A stretch of 64,000 bases of DNA from Accumulibacter sp. GTDB taxonomy: Bacteria > Pseudomonadota > Gammaproteobacteria > Burkholderiales > Rhodocyclaceae. Positions within the stretch are counted from its first letter, which is position 1. Each line of letters begins with the position of its first letter. The DNA lies in the NCBI RefSeq assembly GCF_036625195.1, contig NZ_JAZKUG010000001.1:4836001-4900000 (forward strand), written 5' to 3'. Both the position numbers and the translations under genes were made by a program. Below, one piece after another: positions 48,796 to 58,943 of the stretch. Below the pieces are notes generated by a model. It was not told the origin of the DNA. It did not search any database and worked only from the letters and a program-made list of their open reading frames with translations.

Positions 48796-49310
48796 GTTCA
48801 GGAACTTAATCACGGGGACCAAGGCGCTGGCTCTGGAGGCGATCTGAGCAGATGAATCTAAAGTTTGAACCAAGAGCCGTGCGAACGGTTTTCGGGATGC
48901 CGTGGTGCCGACTATTATTATCCTGAGAAAACCAGGGTTTACTCCGTCTTGTGTGGAACGGGGGCCATCTGGGCAAACGGCGGGGTGGGCAAGTGAGTGA
49001 GTTTTCCGGCAACGACGGCGGGGAAGTCCTCGCCGCCCGACGGGCTCGGGAGCGCGCTGCAGACAGCTGCGACCAGCCCCAAGCCCCTGAGCGTATTAGC
49101 GCTTCGGGCGGATCCCATTCGGACCCGGCGGCTACGGCGGGTTTCCACACGAAACGACATAGAACCTGCGGTCGCGCAGAGTCCCGCAGATCCTCGTACG
49201 TGGCGAAACTCGAACGTCGATACGCGCCAACGATCTCCAGGCCACTGACGGCGCGTCAGTGTGTCCTCATTTGGATTAATAGGCACAGAAATTGCTCAAG
49301 GTAAAGCTTC
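48796..49310. other. Intergenic stretch between lipoprotein and IS1595 element
   Basis: No supported gene. A minus-strand frame ending near 48939 (with SALPSPSGGEDFPAVVAGKL) looks protein-like but fits no family I know. A perfect 8-bp inverted repeat CACTGACG-GCG-CGTCAGTG sits at 49243-49261. The DUF4347 frame on the other side of the IS does not continue here. Confidence 0.4.
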
Positions 49311-50365
49311 TCCTGATTAGCAATGAGTCTCAGCCAAGCGAATCGTGTGCTCGGGGTGGGCGTCACAGCGAGCAGCGGCGACGAGGAGCCGCTGATGCAA
49401 AGTGCTGAGGTCGAGTCGACGGTTGAAGCGGTAGGTGAATGCCGCCAGGTATCGAGCGGAATACTTCCGGAAGTTGAATGCATGATAGCTACCGGTCAGG
49501 CTGGTCTTGAGATTGCCCAGGACGGTGTTGATCCACTGGAACTCCGTCAAGTCTTTCGGCTTTCGTCCGGCGACGACGGTTGGCTGATGGATGCACCCGG
49601 CTTCGGTGACGGCAGTGAAGCAGGCCAGACCATCAGAAGACACGGTGCTGCCCGGAGCCAGATGCGTTTTGGCCCAGGCCGCGATGGCCTTGAGGGTGAA
49701 GCCGGGCACCGGCGAGAGCGTGACGCGCAAGGGATGCCCGTCGTCGGTGAGCGAGAGCGCGGCGACGAAAGGGATCTTGTTCTCGGAGCCACGACCGGCC
49801 TTGCCGCCGCTGCGCTCGCCTCCAAGGTAGGCATCATCGACTTGGACCTGCCCTTCGAGAACGTAGCGCTCTTCGCGCTTGGCCATGGCGTTCATCAACT
49901 TGTGCTGAATCAGCCACGCCGTTGGGTAACTGACGCCCAACTGCCGCTTGAGGGCGAGCGCGGACAACCCAGTCTTCGCCTGGCTGATCAGGTAGATGGC
50001 CAGAAACCAGATCGTCAGGCTGAGCTTCGTGCCCTGAAAGACCGTACCGGCAATCAGCGAGGTCTGATGTCGGCAGGCGTTGCACTGGAACAGCTTGCGG
50101 CTGCCTGCGCGCAGCACGCAATGGGCCGAGCCACCGCAGCACGGGCAGCGAAAGCCGTCCGGCCAGCGTGCCTCCACGAGCGCCGTGTCGCATTGGGCTT
50201 CCGTTCCGTACCGTGCGAAAAAGTCGGGCATCGACAGACCCGGTTGAAACTGAATTCGGTTCATTGCCATGACGGGATCCTTTCGCCTAGAGCTGTATGT
50301 CTGTACAGTCTAGCGCGCTCGGGAACCCATGGGTACGTATTGCTGAGGATTATTGCCAATCAGGA
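49311..50365 (-). mobile_element. IS1595-family (ISXO2-like) insertion sequence
   Basis: About 1,055 bp bounded by imperfect 24-bp inverted repeats at 49311-49334 and 50342-50365, sharing TCCTGATT at the tips and CTCAGC at the inner ends with 19 of 24 positions equal. It contains one intact transposase gene, whose stop lies inside the left repeat. The expected 8-bp target duplication is not seen beside these ends (AAAGCTTC on the left, AAGATTTT on the right). The right end cuts the DUF4347 gene. Confidence 0.85.
49317..50270 (-). CDS. IS1595-family transposase (ISXO2-like)
   Basis: 317 residues, the usual length. AAGGA lies eight bases before ATG 50270. It has an N-terminal zinc ribbon (CPCCGG near residues 43-48 and CNAC near 73-76) and a helix-turn-helix-like part (ALKRQLGVSYPTAWLIQHKL). 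The ISXO2-like DDE region follows, with VQVDDAYLGGERSGGKAGRG, VSSDGLACF and the late WINTVLGNLKTSLTGSYHAF. It should cut and paste the element. No frameshift or stop is visible, so it may be active. The last codons lie in the left inverted repeat. Confidence 0.93.
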   Translation of the reverse strand: MAMNRIQFQPGLSMPDFFARYGTEAQCDTALVEARWPDGFRCPCCGGSAHCVLRAGSRKLFQCNACRHQTSLIAGTVFQGTKLSLTIWFLAIYLISQAKTGLSALALKRQLGVSYPTAWLIQHKLMNAMAKREERYVLEGQVQVDDAYLGGERSGGKAGRGSENKIPFVAALSLTDDGHPLRVTLSPVPGFTLKAIAAWAKTHLAPGSTVSSDGLACFTAVTEAGCIHQPTVVAGRKPKDLTEFQWINTVLGNLKTSLTGSYHAFNFRKYSARYLAAFTYRFNRRLDLSTLHQRLLVAAARCDAHPEHTIRLAETHC

Positions 50366-50924
50366 AAGATTTTGGATTTCGGATTTCACCACTGCTATGG
50401 CCGGGATAAGAACGGGTCAGCGGGGTGATGACCAGACCCAGCCGGCCATGCCAGTGGTCCAGGTTTAGTTGCGGGGTGCAGAACTGGCCGATGTCGAGTT
50501 GCCACTCTCCACCCAAATCGGTATGGCCAACCGGCATGGAAGAAGCCGCCACATGCGCTCCGAAGGCTTCCGCCAGAGCCTGCACGAAAGCACGGCCCAT
50601 TTCACCCTGGCCTACCTCGCAGCCGTAGATCTGCACATCGCCGTCCCCGCCGAGCGCCCTGCCGATCGCCGCGAGCTCGGCCGCATGGGAAGCGAGCATC
50701 TCGCACGTGAGTTCCCCTGAACCGATCCTCAGCGCGCCCGACCGACCGTGCTCCAGGATGCGGATCGATGCGAGGTCGCGCCGATCGGCCAGCACGGCCT
50801 GCATCTGCAGCACGCCATCCTTGTCATCATCGAGCAGCACCCATTCAGTGTCGGCATTCAAACCAGCAACTAGCGCTGGGTAGTCTGCAACTCGGCTATC
50901 GATGAAAACAAGGTGCTTGAACAT
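50310..50924 (-). CDS. DUF4347 domain protein truncated by the IS1595 element
   Basis: 204 residues from ATG 50924. Residues 1-165 make a full DUF4347 domain: MFKHLVFIDSRVADYPALVA at the start, SIRILEHGRSGALRIGSG, GDVQIYGCEVGQGEMGRAFV, AEAFGAHVAASSMPVGHTDL and GGEWQLDIG. Native sequence runs to about SGEIRNPKS; the last 18 or so residues are read from the inverted repeat of the IS. DUF4347 is normally the N-terminus of very large RTX or cadherin-like secreted proteins, so thousands of residues are missing. No continuation is found beyond the IS, so DNA was lost as well as interrupted. A second decayed copy lies at 18757-19103. It probably has no function now. Confidence 0.85.
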   Translation of the reverse strand: MFKHLVFIDSRVADYPALVAGLNADTEWVLLDDDKDGVLQMQAVLADRRDLASIRILEHGRSGALRIGSGELTCEMLASHAAELAAIGRALGGDGDVQIYGCEVGQGEMGRAFVQALAEAFGAHVAASSMPVGHTDLGGEWQLDIGQFCTPQLNLDHWHGRLGLVITPLTRSYPGHSSGEIRNPKSFLIGNNPQQYVPMGSRAR

Positions 50925-51097
50925 GGTCAGTCTTTCGGTGAGCAGGTCGCAACGATCTGGCGCTCTGGTTGGCCAGTGCCAACGTGTTGAAAAGTGGGAA
51001 GGGCAACCTCTTGTGACCTAGAAGGACACGCCAGTGCCGGTCGCAGACTGTTGCGGCGCGAGGGAAGCGGGAACATTCAAGGTTCACCCATCTGCGC

Positions 51098-54000
51098 TCA
51101 GGCGACGACGAAGTCGAGATGACTCAACGTCGGCGCGCTACCGAGGATGGCGATCTGCACCGGGCCGGCGCCCGTGTTGCCATTCGCGTCGTAGTAGAGC
51201 GCACCGCTGGTGCTGTCGTAGATGAGGTAGTCGTCGGCGTCGGCGGCGGTGGTGATGCCGGCGCCGGAGCGGAACGAGGCGGCGGCCAGCGGGCCGTTCG
51301 GCAGCGAGCTGAAGATGGCGTTCTCGAGTTCGATCGTGTCGTCGACGACGTTGAAGTCGCTGATCGTGTCGCGGTTGGTCGCGGCGTTCGGCAGGGTGTC
51401 GAAGCGGAAGGTGTCGGCGCCGAGGCCGCCGCTGAGGGTGTCGTTGCCGTTGCCGCCGCTGAGGAGGTTGGCACCGCCGTCGCCGCTGAGGGTGTCGGCG
51501 TAGGCCGAGCCGACGAGGTTCTCGATGCCGGTGAGCGTGTCGCTGCCGGAGCCGCCGGTGGCGGCGCCGCTGGCGAGGCTGGCGGTGACGCCGCTGCCGC
51601 TGACGCCGTAGAGGTAGCTGGCGGTGTCGTTGCCGCCGGCACCGTCGAGGGCGTTGGCGCCGGTTCCGGCGTAGAGGAGGTTGGCGAGGGCGTTGCCGCT
51701 CAGGCTGGCGGTGCCGGTGGCGAGGATGCGGCCGTTCTCGATGTGGGCGCCGAGGGTGTAGGCGGCGAGGTAGCTGAAGACCTGGTCGATGCCGCCGGTG
51801 GTGGGATTGGCGTTGCTCTCGCTGACGCTGTCGCCGGCGTGGTCGACGTAGTAGAGGTCGGCGCCGTCGCCGCCAGTCAGGCTGTCGGCACCGGTGCCGC
51901 CCCAGAGGGTGTCGTTGCCGGCGCCGCCGTCAAGGGTGTCGTTGCCGGCACCGCCATTGAGGAAGTCGTTGCCTTGCGCGCCGGTGAGGCGGTTGGCGTT
52001 GCCGTCGCCGGTGAGGGTGTCGTCGTAGATGGAGCCGCTGAGGTTCTCGATGCCGGCGAGGGTGTCGCTGCCGGAACCGCCGGTGGCCTGTGCGCCGAGG
52101 ATGGCGAGACTGACGCTGACGCCGCTGCTGGCGCCATAGAGGTAGCTGACGGTGTCGTTGCCGCCGGCGCCGTCGAGGAGGTTGTTGCCGGTGCCGGCGT
52201 CGAGGAGGTTGTCGAGGGCGTTGCCGGTGAGGTTGGCGGCGCCGGTGGCGAGGATGCGGCCGTTCTCGATGTGGGCGCCGAGGGTGGTGCTGGCGAGGTA
52301 GCTGAGGACCTGGTCGGTGCCACCGGTTGCCGGGTTGGCGTTGGTCTCAGTGACGCTGTCGCCGGCGTCGTCGAGGTAGTAGAAGTCGGAGCCGTCACCA
52401 CCGAGCAGGCTGTCGGCACCGGTGCCGCCCCAGAGGCGGTCGTTGCCGGCGCCACCGTCGAGGGTGTCGTTGCCGGCACCGCCGTTGAGGAAGTCGTTGC
52501 CCTGCGCGCCACTGAGGCGGTTGGCGTTGCCGTCGCCGGTGAGGGTGTCGTCGTAGGTGGAGCCGGCGAGGTTCTCGATTCCGGCGAGGGTGTCGCTGCC
52601 GGAGCCGCCGGTGGCCTGGGCGCCGAGGATGGCAAGGCTGACACTGACACCGCTGCTGGCGCCATAGAGGTAGCTGAGGGTGTCGTTGCCGCCGGCGCCG
52701 TCGAGGAGGTTGGCGCCGGTGCCGGCGTCGAGGAGGTTGTCGAGGCCGTTGCCGGTGAGGTTGGCGGCGCCGGTGGCGAGAATACGGCCGTTCTCGATGT
52801 GGGCGCCGAGGGTGTAGGCGGCGAGGGTGCTGAAGACCTGGTCGGTGCCGCCGGTGGCGGGGTTGGCGTTCGTTTCGCTGACGCTGTCGCCGGTGTGGTC
52901 GACGTAATAGGAGTCGGAACCGTCACCGCCGATCAGGCTGTCGGCACCGGTGCCGCCCCAGAGGCGGTCGTTGCCGGCGCCACCGTCGAGGGTGTCGTTG
53001 CCGGCACCGCTATCGAGGAAGTCGTTGCCCTGCGCGCCACTCAGGCGGTTGGCGTTGCCGTCGCCGCGCAGGGTGTCGTCCCAAGTCGAGCCGCCGAGGT
53101 TCTCGATGGCGATCAGGGTGTCGCTGCCGGAGCCGCCGGTCGCTTGGGCGCCAGCGATGGCGAGGCTGACGCTGACCCCGCTGCTGGCGCCGTGGAGGTA
53201 GCTGACGGTGTCGTTGCCGCCGGCGCCGTCGAGGAGGTTGGCGCCGGTGCCGGCGTCGAGGCGGTTGTCGAGGGCGTTGCCGGTGAGGTTGGCGGCGCCG
53301 GTGGCGAGGATGCGCCCGTTCTCGACGTGGGCGCCGAGGGTGTAGGCCGCGATGGTGCTGAAGACTTGGTCGGTGCCGCCGATCGCGGGATTGGCGTTGG
53401 TCTCGCTGACGCTGTCGCCGGCGTGGTCGACGTGGTAGAGGTCGGAACCATCACCACCGACCAGACTGTCGGCACCAAGGCCACCGTCGAGGGTGTCGTC
53501 ACCGGCGCCACCGGCCAGGGTGTCGTTGCCGTTGGCGCCTTCGAGCCGGTTGGCGTTGCCGTCGCCGGTCAGCGTGTCGGCATGGATCGAGCCGCTGAGG
53601 TTCTCGATGCCGACCAGGGTGTCGCTGCCGGAACCGCCGGTCGCCTGTGCGCCGGCGATGGCGAGGCTGACGCTGACGCCGCTGCTGACGCCATAGAGGT
53701 AGCTCGCGGTGTCGTTGCCGCCGGCGCCGTCAAGCAGGTTGTTGCCGCTGCCGCCGTACAGGAGGTTGTCGAGGCCGTTGCCGGTGAGGCTGGCGATGCC
53801 GGCGGCAAGAATGCGGCCGTTCTCGACGTTCGCGCCGAGGGTGTAGGCGGCGAGCGAGCTGAAGACCTGGTCGGCGCCTCCGGTGGCGGGGTTGGCGTTG
53901 GTTTCGGTGACGCTGTCGCCGGCGTGGTCAACGTAGTACTGGTCGGAGCCGTCTCCACCAGTCAGGCTGTCGGCACCGCTACCGCCCCAGAGGGTGTCGT

Positions 54001-57000
54001 TGCCTTCGCCACCGTCGAGGGTATCGTTGCCGGCACCGCCGTCGAGGGTGTCATTCCCACCCAGCCCTTCGAGCCTGTTGTTGGCCGTGCTGCCCGTGAT
54101 TGTGTCATTGAAGTCGCGCGAACCGATGACGTCTTCGATATTGCTCAGGGTATCCGTGTTGCCATATCCATCACTGACCACACCGGTGCCCAAATTGACC
54201 TCGACGCCCGCCCTCGATGCGAGGTAGATGGCCCGGTCCGTGCCACCCATGCCGTTGATCGTGTCGTTGCCTTCGCGCCCTTCAAAGGTTTCCGCGATGC
54301 CTGCGTCGCTACTGCCGGTCAGGCTGTCGTTGTAGCTTGAACCCCTGACGCCCTCGATGCTGATCAGGAGGTCGGTACCGGTGCTCGCGTCGCCGGTGAC
54401 ACTGCCGTTGCCGGCACCACCGAGGATGACGGTGACTCCTGCCCGGCTGAGGGTGTATTCCGCACGGTCATAGCCGGTACCCCCATCGATGGTGTCGTTG
54501 CCGTCCATACCCATGAAGAACTCGATCCCATCGTTGACGCTGTTGCCCCCGGTCAGGCTGTCGGCATGGAAGGAGCCACGGACCCCTTCAATGTTCGACA
54601 GCGTGTCGATGCCGATGCCAGCGTCTGCTCCGAGGGACGTCGCCACACCATTCTTCAGGTTGACGCTGACGCCGGCAACCGCCGAGAAGAAGCGGACCAG
54701 ATCGAAGCCGCCCCCGCCGTCAATGGTGTCGTTCCCGCCCCGCCCTTCGAACTGCTCGGTCTGGTTCGCATTGTTCCAGCCGGTGAGGGTGTCGGCGTAG
54801 GCGGAACCGCGTACCTGGCTCATGTTGAACAACGCATCATCGCCTGCGCCGCCGGTGGCCGTACCCACGTTGGCGGTGTCCGTCACGTTCCCCAGATGCA
54901 CATTCACGGCGGCACCGGCGCTCCCGTACTCGACTGCATTGGTGTTGTCCCCGTTCAGGGTATCCGTGACCAGACCACCATCGATCGTGTCATTGCCCGC
55001 TTCACCGTAGAACACCTCGAAGATCAGCGCGCTGCTCCCCTTGATGGTGTCGTCGTGTGCCGAACCGACGACGATATTGACGTTGATCAGCGTGTCGGTA
55101 CCACCCAAGCCATCAGTCGCCGTGCCGGAACCGGCACTGCCGTCGCCGGTAATACCCGAAAGATCGATGTTGACCCCTGCTGTCGACGAAGAGTAGGTGA
55201 CCCTATTGTTGTCCCTGCCATACGCGACGCGGTCGGTGACGACTCCACCGTCAATCGTGTCGTTGCCGGCGCCACCGATCAGTGTATCGGCGTCCGCACC
55301 ACCGAGCAGCGTGTCGTTGCCGCCACCACCCTCGAGCACGTCGTTGCCCCCGAGCCCCTCCAGCTTGTTGTCGCCACCGCTGCCGACAATGCTGTCGTTG
55401 AAATTGCGCGAGCCGCGCACGTTCTCGATATTCGTCAGGATGTCGGTGCCGCCGCCATGGCCGTCGCTCGCGAGACTGGTTGGCAACGTCAGATTCACCG
55501 TGACACCGGCCGTGCTGTTCTGGTAGTCGACGCGGTCGACACCGCCTTGCCCGTTGATGACATCGTTGCCTTCGCGGCCTTCAAAGGACTCAAAGACGGC
55601 GCTGTCACTGCCGGTCAGCGTGTCGCTGAAAGGCGAGCCTCGAACGCCCTCGATGCCTCGCAATACGTCCGTACCGCCCTGACCATCGCTGGCGCTGCCG
55701 TCCACGGTGTCATTGAGTGTCACGGTCACACCGGTCGTCGCTGTGGTGTAGTCCACCCGGTCGTAGCCTTGTCCGCCGTCAATGGTGTCGTTGCCCGCGT
55801 TACCCAGGAAGATTTCCTGCAGCCCGTCGCCGACACTGACGCCATTGGCAGCCTTGCCGCCGGTCAGTGAGTCGTTGTAGGCCGAACCCCGAATACCTTC
55901 GATGTTGGTCAGGAAATCGCTTCCGCCAAAACCGTCACTGGCAATCCCCAGGAACAGATTGACGGTCACACCGGTCGGTGAGCGATCATAGGCGACGTTG
56001 TCGAGGCCACCACCACCGTCGATGGAGTCGTTGCCCGCCAGTCCCTCGAAGCGTTCGGTCAACGTCGTGCCGTTACTTCCTTCCAGGGTGTCGTTGAAGG
56101 CTGAGCCACGGATCTGGGTGAAGTTGAGCAAGGAGTCGTTGCCTGCGGCACCGCTGGCCGTTCCAAGCTTGAGGCTCACGGTGACGGCGCCCGATGCGTT
56201 CTGGTAGCTGACACGGTTGTTGTTGTTCTGGTTCAGGGTGTCGGTGACGGCTCCGCCATCCAGAGTGTCATTCCCAAGACCGCCTTCGAACTGCTCCAGA
56301 ACCAGGGCCGTGCTACCGGTGACGGTATCGGCCGAGTCCGAACCACGAATGTAATTGACGTTTCTGAGGATATCGGTGTCGCCGTAACCGTCCGTCGCCG
56401 AACCATCGCCCAAGCCTGCACCCTGGCCCAGGTTGACGTTGACTCCGGCCGGGCTCGACTGGTAGCTCGCCAGATTGAAGTCGGCACCGCCGACCAGGTC
56501 GGTGATGGCACCGCCATCCAGCGTGTCGTTGCCGGCGCCGCCGATCAGCGTGTCGCCACCGGCACCGCCAGCCAGGCTATCGGCGGCGCTGGTCCCGAAG
56601 AGCTGGTCGCTGCCCGCGTAGGAAGTAGTCCCATCGCGCAAGCGGATGCTCACCCGGAAGTTGCCGTCCGGATCCGTGTTGTCGCTGAAGAAGCTGTCGT
56701 TGGGCGAAAACAGGATGCTCGTCGCACCGACAGGAACCTTGACGGTGGTGACCCCGGAACCAAAGACCGCGAAATCCTGCGCGATGTCCGTCTGGACTTG
56801 CGTCGCGGCCTGCGGCAGCGAGATGGCGCCGATGAACACCTCCGCGGGCAGAATGCCGCCGGGCCCGGAAAACACCGCCAGCAGCCCGGTAATGGAATCG
56901 CTGAAGCCGACCCCGGCCTGATAGGCGCCAGATCTTGACAGCGTGATCACATCGCCGGCCTGGATGCCAAGGTCGGACAGCAACAGGGTGGTCGGAGCGC

Positions 57001-58627
57001 TGGCCGGGTCGTTGGCGGAAGTGGCGAGATAGGTTCCCTTCGGGTCCACCGACAAGGAGCCGGCAGGCCTGTTGCCATCGGCAAAGCGAAAATACTCGAT
57101 CGAGTTCAGCAGATCGCTGCCGTCACGACCGCCGACACTGTCGGTGACCGTGAACCGTCCGCTGTTGAGGTTGACCACGGTAATGGTGTAGTCGGCAAAA
57201 TTGCCAGAAAAAACGGCTGCGTCGTCACCGGTGCCGCCATCCAGATAGTCGTTGCCCGCACCGCCGCTCAAGGTGTCGTTGCCACGATTTCCGCCCAGGG
57301 AATTGGCGCCGCTGGAACCGACCAGATAATCGTTGAAGTCCGAGCCGCCGGCGTTTTCGATGCTGATCAGCGTGTCGGTGCCATCGTAACAATCCCGTGC
57401 CTGGTTCGCACCAACGGTGACGTTGCCTGCACGACCGGTGACACCGGCGACCGTGATGCTCGCTGCCGAAAGATTGACGATCGCCCCGTAGATTCCGCCT
57501 TCTTCCTGATCGTCGCTGTAGCCGGCAGTGTCCGTGGCAGCGCCCCCTTCAAGGGTGTCGTTGCCGGCGTGACCATCCATCCAGGTGCCGCTGCCGTCCC
57601 GCCCACGGATGTAGTCATTGTGGACGGAACCGTTGACGCCGATGCCACCCGCAGCGAGAACAAAGGTGTCGGTGTCCCCGTGGCCGTCGCGTTCGGTCTG
57701 ACTGGCGACACTGACGCCCATGACCGTAATGCCAGCATTGCTCAGGTTGACGATCACTCCCTGGGGAACGTCCCAGTGATCGACGAAAACCCAGGAACTG
57801 GCATTCGTTCCACCGACGATGGTGTCGTTGCCTGGGCCGCCGTTGAAGCTTCGATAACCCGCTCCGCCGTAGAAAACGTCGGCAGAGTTCGAGCCGGTCG
57901 CGCCCTCGATGCTGGTCAGCGTGTCTTCGGTCACCCCGTCGGCGTGCAAAGCGCGTCCATCGGCCAGCAGGTGCCCAGAGATGTTCTGCGTTGCTCCGCT
58001 AAGGTTGATTACTACGCCGGCGGGCTCGAGCAGGTACTCGACTTCGTCATTCCCCCCGCCGCCATCGATGATGCTCTGTCCGCCTTGGCCGTCGAAGTTG
58101 TCGTCGCCGTCGCCTCCGTAGAGGAAATCGTTGCCGCTGCCCCCGGAGATGTCATCATCGCCGTCGCCTCCGTAGAGGGTGTCATTGCCCTCGTTGCCGA
58201 AGATCAGGTCATCGCCACCACCACCGTCGATCGACTCGCCAGACGCCGTTCCGATGAGGACGTCATTTCCGGGTGAACCGGCCAGCGAATTGGAAAAGAC
58301 GAACGGCGTGCCGCCATCCTGAAAGCCCAGGTTCTCGACCATCGGCGCCCCGAGATACTGATCGGTGACGGTGATTTGCCCCTGCCCAAAGAAGTCGATG
58401 ACCAGGTGGTTGCCGCTGCGGTAGAAGTTCCAGCCACGATAGAGACCATTGGGGTCATCCAGCTGGAGCGTATCGACACCGCCCGTGTCGGTAATGACAT
58501 CGTTACCCGTGCCAAGGGCGTACAGGTAGAGATCGTTGCCGAGGCCACCGGTCAGGACGTCATCGACGTTTCCGCCCAGGCTCCCATCCAGCGTGTCGTG
58601 ATCAGGCGTGCCGTTACGGATGGCCAT
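51098..58627 (-). CDS. RTX protein with lectin-like (PA-IL-type) insert
   Basis: 2,509 residues; ATG 58627 with AAGGGA upstream. Residues about 30-115 resemble an HCBP-related domain (YALGTGNDVITDTGGVDTLQ, then NHLVIDFFGQGQITVTDQYL). RTX repeats follow to about 525. Residues about 525-668 hold a non-RTX insert with LSDLGIQAGDVITLSRSG and SPNDSFFSDNTDPDGNFRVS, which resembles the LecA/PA-IL calcium-dependent galactose lectin fold. Residues about 690-1525 are a long run of divergent modules combining GNDTIDGG nonapeptides with AGVTVNL strands and IEGVRGSxYNDSLTG; these differ from the homogenised 176-residue modules that take over from about 1525. The shared C-terminus ends LDFVVA. Inferred: secreted, calcium-folded, carbohydrate-binding adhesin. 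No enzyme motif is seen. Confidence 0.92.
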   Translation of the reverse strand: MAIRNGTPDHDTLDGSLGGNVDDVLTGGLGNDLYLYALGTGNDVITDTGGVDTLQLDDPNGLYRGWNFYRSGNHLVIDFFGQGQITVTDQYLGAPMVENLGFQDGGTPFVFSNSLAGSPGNDVLIGTASGESIDGGGGDDLIFGNEGNDTLYGGDGDDDISGGSGNDFLYGGDGDDNFDGQGGQSIIDGGGGNDEVEYLLEPAGVVINLSGATQNISGHLLADGRALHADGVTEDTLTSIEGATGSNSADVFYGGAGYRSFNGGPGNDTIVGGTNASSWVFVDHWDVPQGVIVNLSNAGITVMGVSVASQTERDGHGDTDTFVLAAGGIGVNGSVHNDYIRGRDGSGTWMDGHAGNDTLEGGAATDTAGYSDDQEEGGIYGAIVNLSAASITVAGVTGRAGNVTVGANQARDCYDGTDTLISIENAGGSDFNDYLVGSSGANSLGGNRGNDTLSGGAGNDYLDGGTGDDAAVFSGNFADYTITVVNLNSGRFTVTDSVGGRDGSDLLNSIEYFRFADGNRPAGSLSVDPKGTYLATSANDPASAPTTLLLSDLGIQAGDVITLSRSGAYQAGVGFSDSITGLLAVFSGPGGILPAEVFIGAISLPQAATQVQTDIAQDFAVFGSGVTTVKVPVGATSILFSPNDSFFSDNTDPDGNFRVSIRLRDGTTSYAGSDQLFGTSAADSLAGGAGGDTLIGGAGNDTLDGGAITDLVGGADFNLASYQSSPAGVNVNLGQGAGLGDGSATDGYGDTDILRNVNYIRGSDSADTVTGSTALVLEQFEGGLGNDTLDGGAVTDTLNQNNNNRVSYQNASGAVTVSLKLGTASGAAGNDSLLNFTQIRGSAFNDTLEGSNGTTLTERFEGLAGNDSIDGGGGLDNVAYDRSPTGVTVNLFLGIASDGFGGSDFLTNIEGIRGSAYNDSLTGGKAANGVSVGDGLQEIFLGNAGNDTIDGGQGYDRVDYTTATTGVTVTLNDTVDGSASDGQGGTDVLRGIEGVRGSPFSDTLTGSDSAVFESFEGREGNDVINGQGGVDRVDYQNSTAGVTVNLTLPTSLASDGHGGGTDILTNIENVRGSRNFNDSIVGSGGDNKLEGLGGNDVLEGGGGNDTLLGGADADTLIGGAGNDTIDGGVVTDRVAYGRDNNRVTYSSSTAGVNIDLSGITGDGSAGSGTATDGLGGTDTLINVNIVVGSAHDDTIKGSSALIFEVFYGEAGNDTIDGGLVTDTLNGDNTNAVEYGSAGAAVNVHLGNVTDTANVGTATGGAGDDALFNMSQVRGSAYADTLTGWNNANQTEQFEGRGGNDTIDGGGGFDLVRFFSAVAGVSVNLKNGVATSLGADAGIGIDTLSNIEGVRGSFHADSLTGGNSVNDGIEFFMGMDGNDTIDGGTGYDRAEYTLSRAGVTVILGGAGNGSVTGDASTGTDLLISIEGVRGSSYNDSLTGSSDAGIAETFEGREGNDTINGMGGTDRAIYLASRAGVEVNLGTGVVSDGYGNTDTLSNIEDVIGSRDFNDTITGSTANNRLEGLGGNDTLDGGAGNDTLDGGEGNDTLWGGSGADSLTGGDGSDQYYVDHAGDSVTETNANPATGGADQVFSSLAAYTLGANVENGRILAAGIASLTGNGLDNLLYGGSGNNLLDGAGGNDTASYLYGVSSGVSVSLAIAGAQATGGSGSDTLVGIENLSGSIHADTLTGDGNANRLEGANGNDTLAGGAGDDTLDGGLGADSLVGGDGSDLYHVDHAGDSVSETNANPAIGGTDQVFSTIAAYTLGAHVENGRILATGAANLTGNALDNRLDAGTGANLLDGAGGNDTVSYLHGASSGVSVSLAIAGAQATGGSGSDTLIAIENLGGSTWDDTLRGDGNANRLSGAQGNDFLDSGAGNDTLDGGAGNDRLWGGTGADSLIGGDGSDSYYVDHTGDSVSETNANPATGGTDQVFSTLAAYTLGAHIENGRILATGAANLTGNGLDNLLDAGTGANLLDGAGGNDTLSYLYGASSGVSVSLAILGAQATGGSGSDTLAGIENLAGSTYDDTLTGDGNANRLSGAQGNDFLNGGAGNDTLDGGAGNDRLWGGTGADSLLGGDGSDFYYLDDAGDSVTETNANPATGGTDQVLSYLASTTLGAHIENGRILATGAANLTGNALDNLLDAGTGNNLLDGAGGNDTVSYLYGASSGVSVSLAILGAQATGGSGSDTLAGIENLSGSIYDDTLTGDGNANRLTGAQGNDFLNGGAGNDTLDGGAGNDTLWGGTGADSLTGGDGADLYYVDHAGDSVSESNANPTTGGIDQVFSYLAAYTLGAHIENGRILATGTASLSGNALANLLYAGTGANALDGAGGNDTASYLYGVSGSGVTASLASGAATGGSGSDTLTGIENLVGSAYADTLSGDGGANLLSGGNGNDTLSGGLGADTFRFDTLPNAATNRDTISDFNVVDDTIELENAIFSSLPNGPLAAASFRSGAGITTAADADDYLIYDSTSGALYYDANGNTGAGPVQIAILGSAPTLSHLDFVVA

Positions 58628-58943
58628 GAGGAGTCCCTTCTACGTTAAAGGTTTGATTGGGCGGCGGGCGCGGTTGAGCGGCTACGACGGATGATAAACA
58701 CACTGCCATCCGAAGTATATGAGTTCCCGTGAGGTGGCGTCAATCATTGGCTACGGACTGGAGCGCCTTGAAGAACAGCAGCTGTCACCGGCGCCCAGAA
58801 ACCGTGGACAGGTGTCGCAGCGCAGCGGTCATGACTGGCCGGGAAGCGGAAACCATGGGCACCCGACGGTCGCGGGATTCCGATTCTTCGCCAGCCGACC
58901 GCGAGCCGGTTGCGCAGCGGCCCGCGGCTGCCGCTGCCGCCGG
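58628..58943. other. Intergenic stretch upstream of the lectin-like RTX gene
   Basis: About 320 bp with the AAGGGA site next to ATG 58627 and otherwise nothing recognised. The part near 58690-58760 is AT-richer and may contain the promoter. Confidence 0.4.

Noticed and set aside
49243..49261. Perfect 8-bp inverted repeat CACTGACG/CGTCAGTG as an IS end or terminator
   Set aside because: It lies 50 bases outside the IS inverted repeat, has no T-run and no partner copy, so no function can be assigned.
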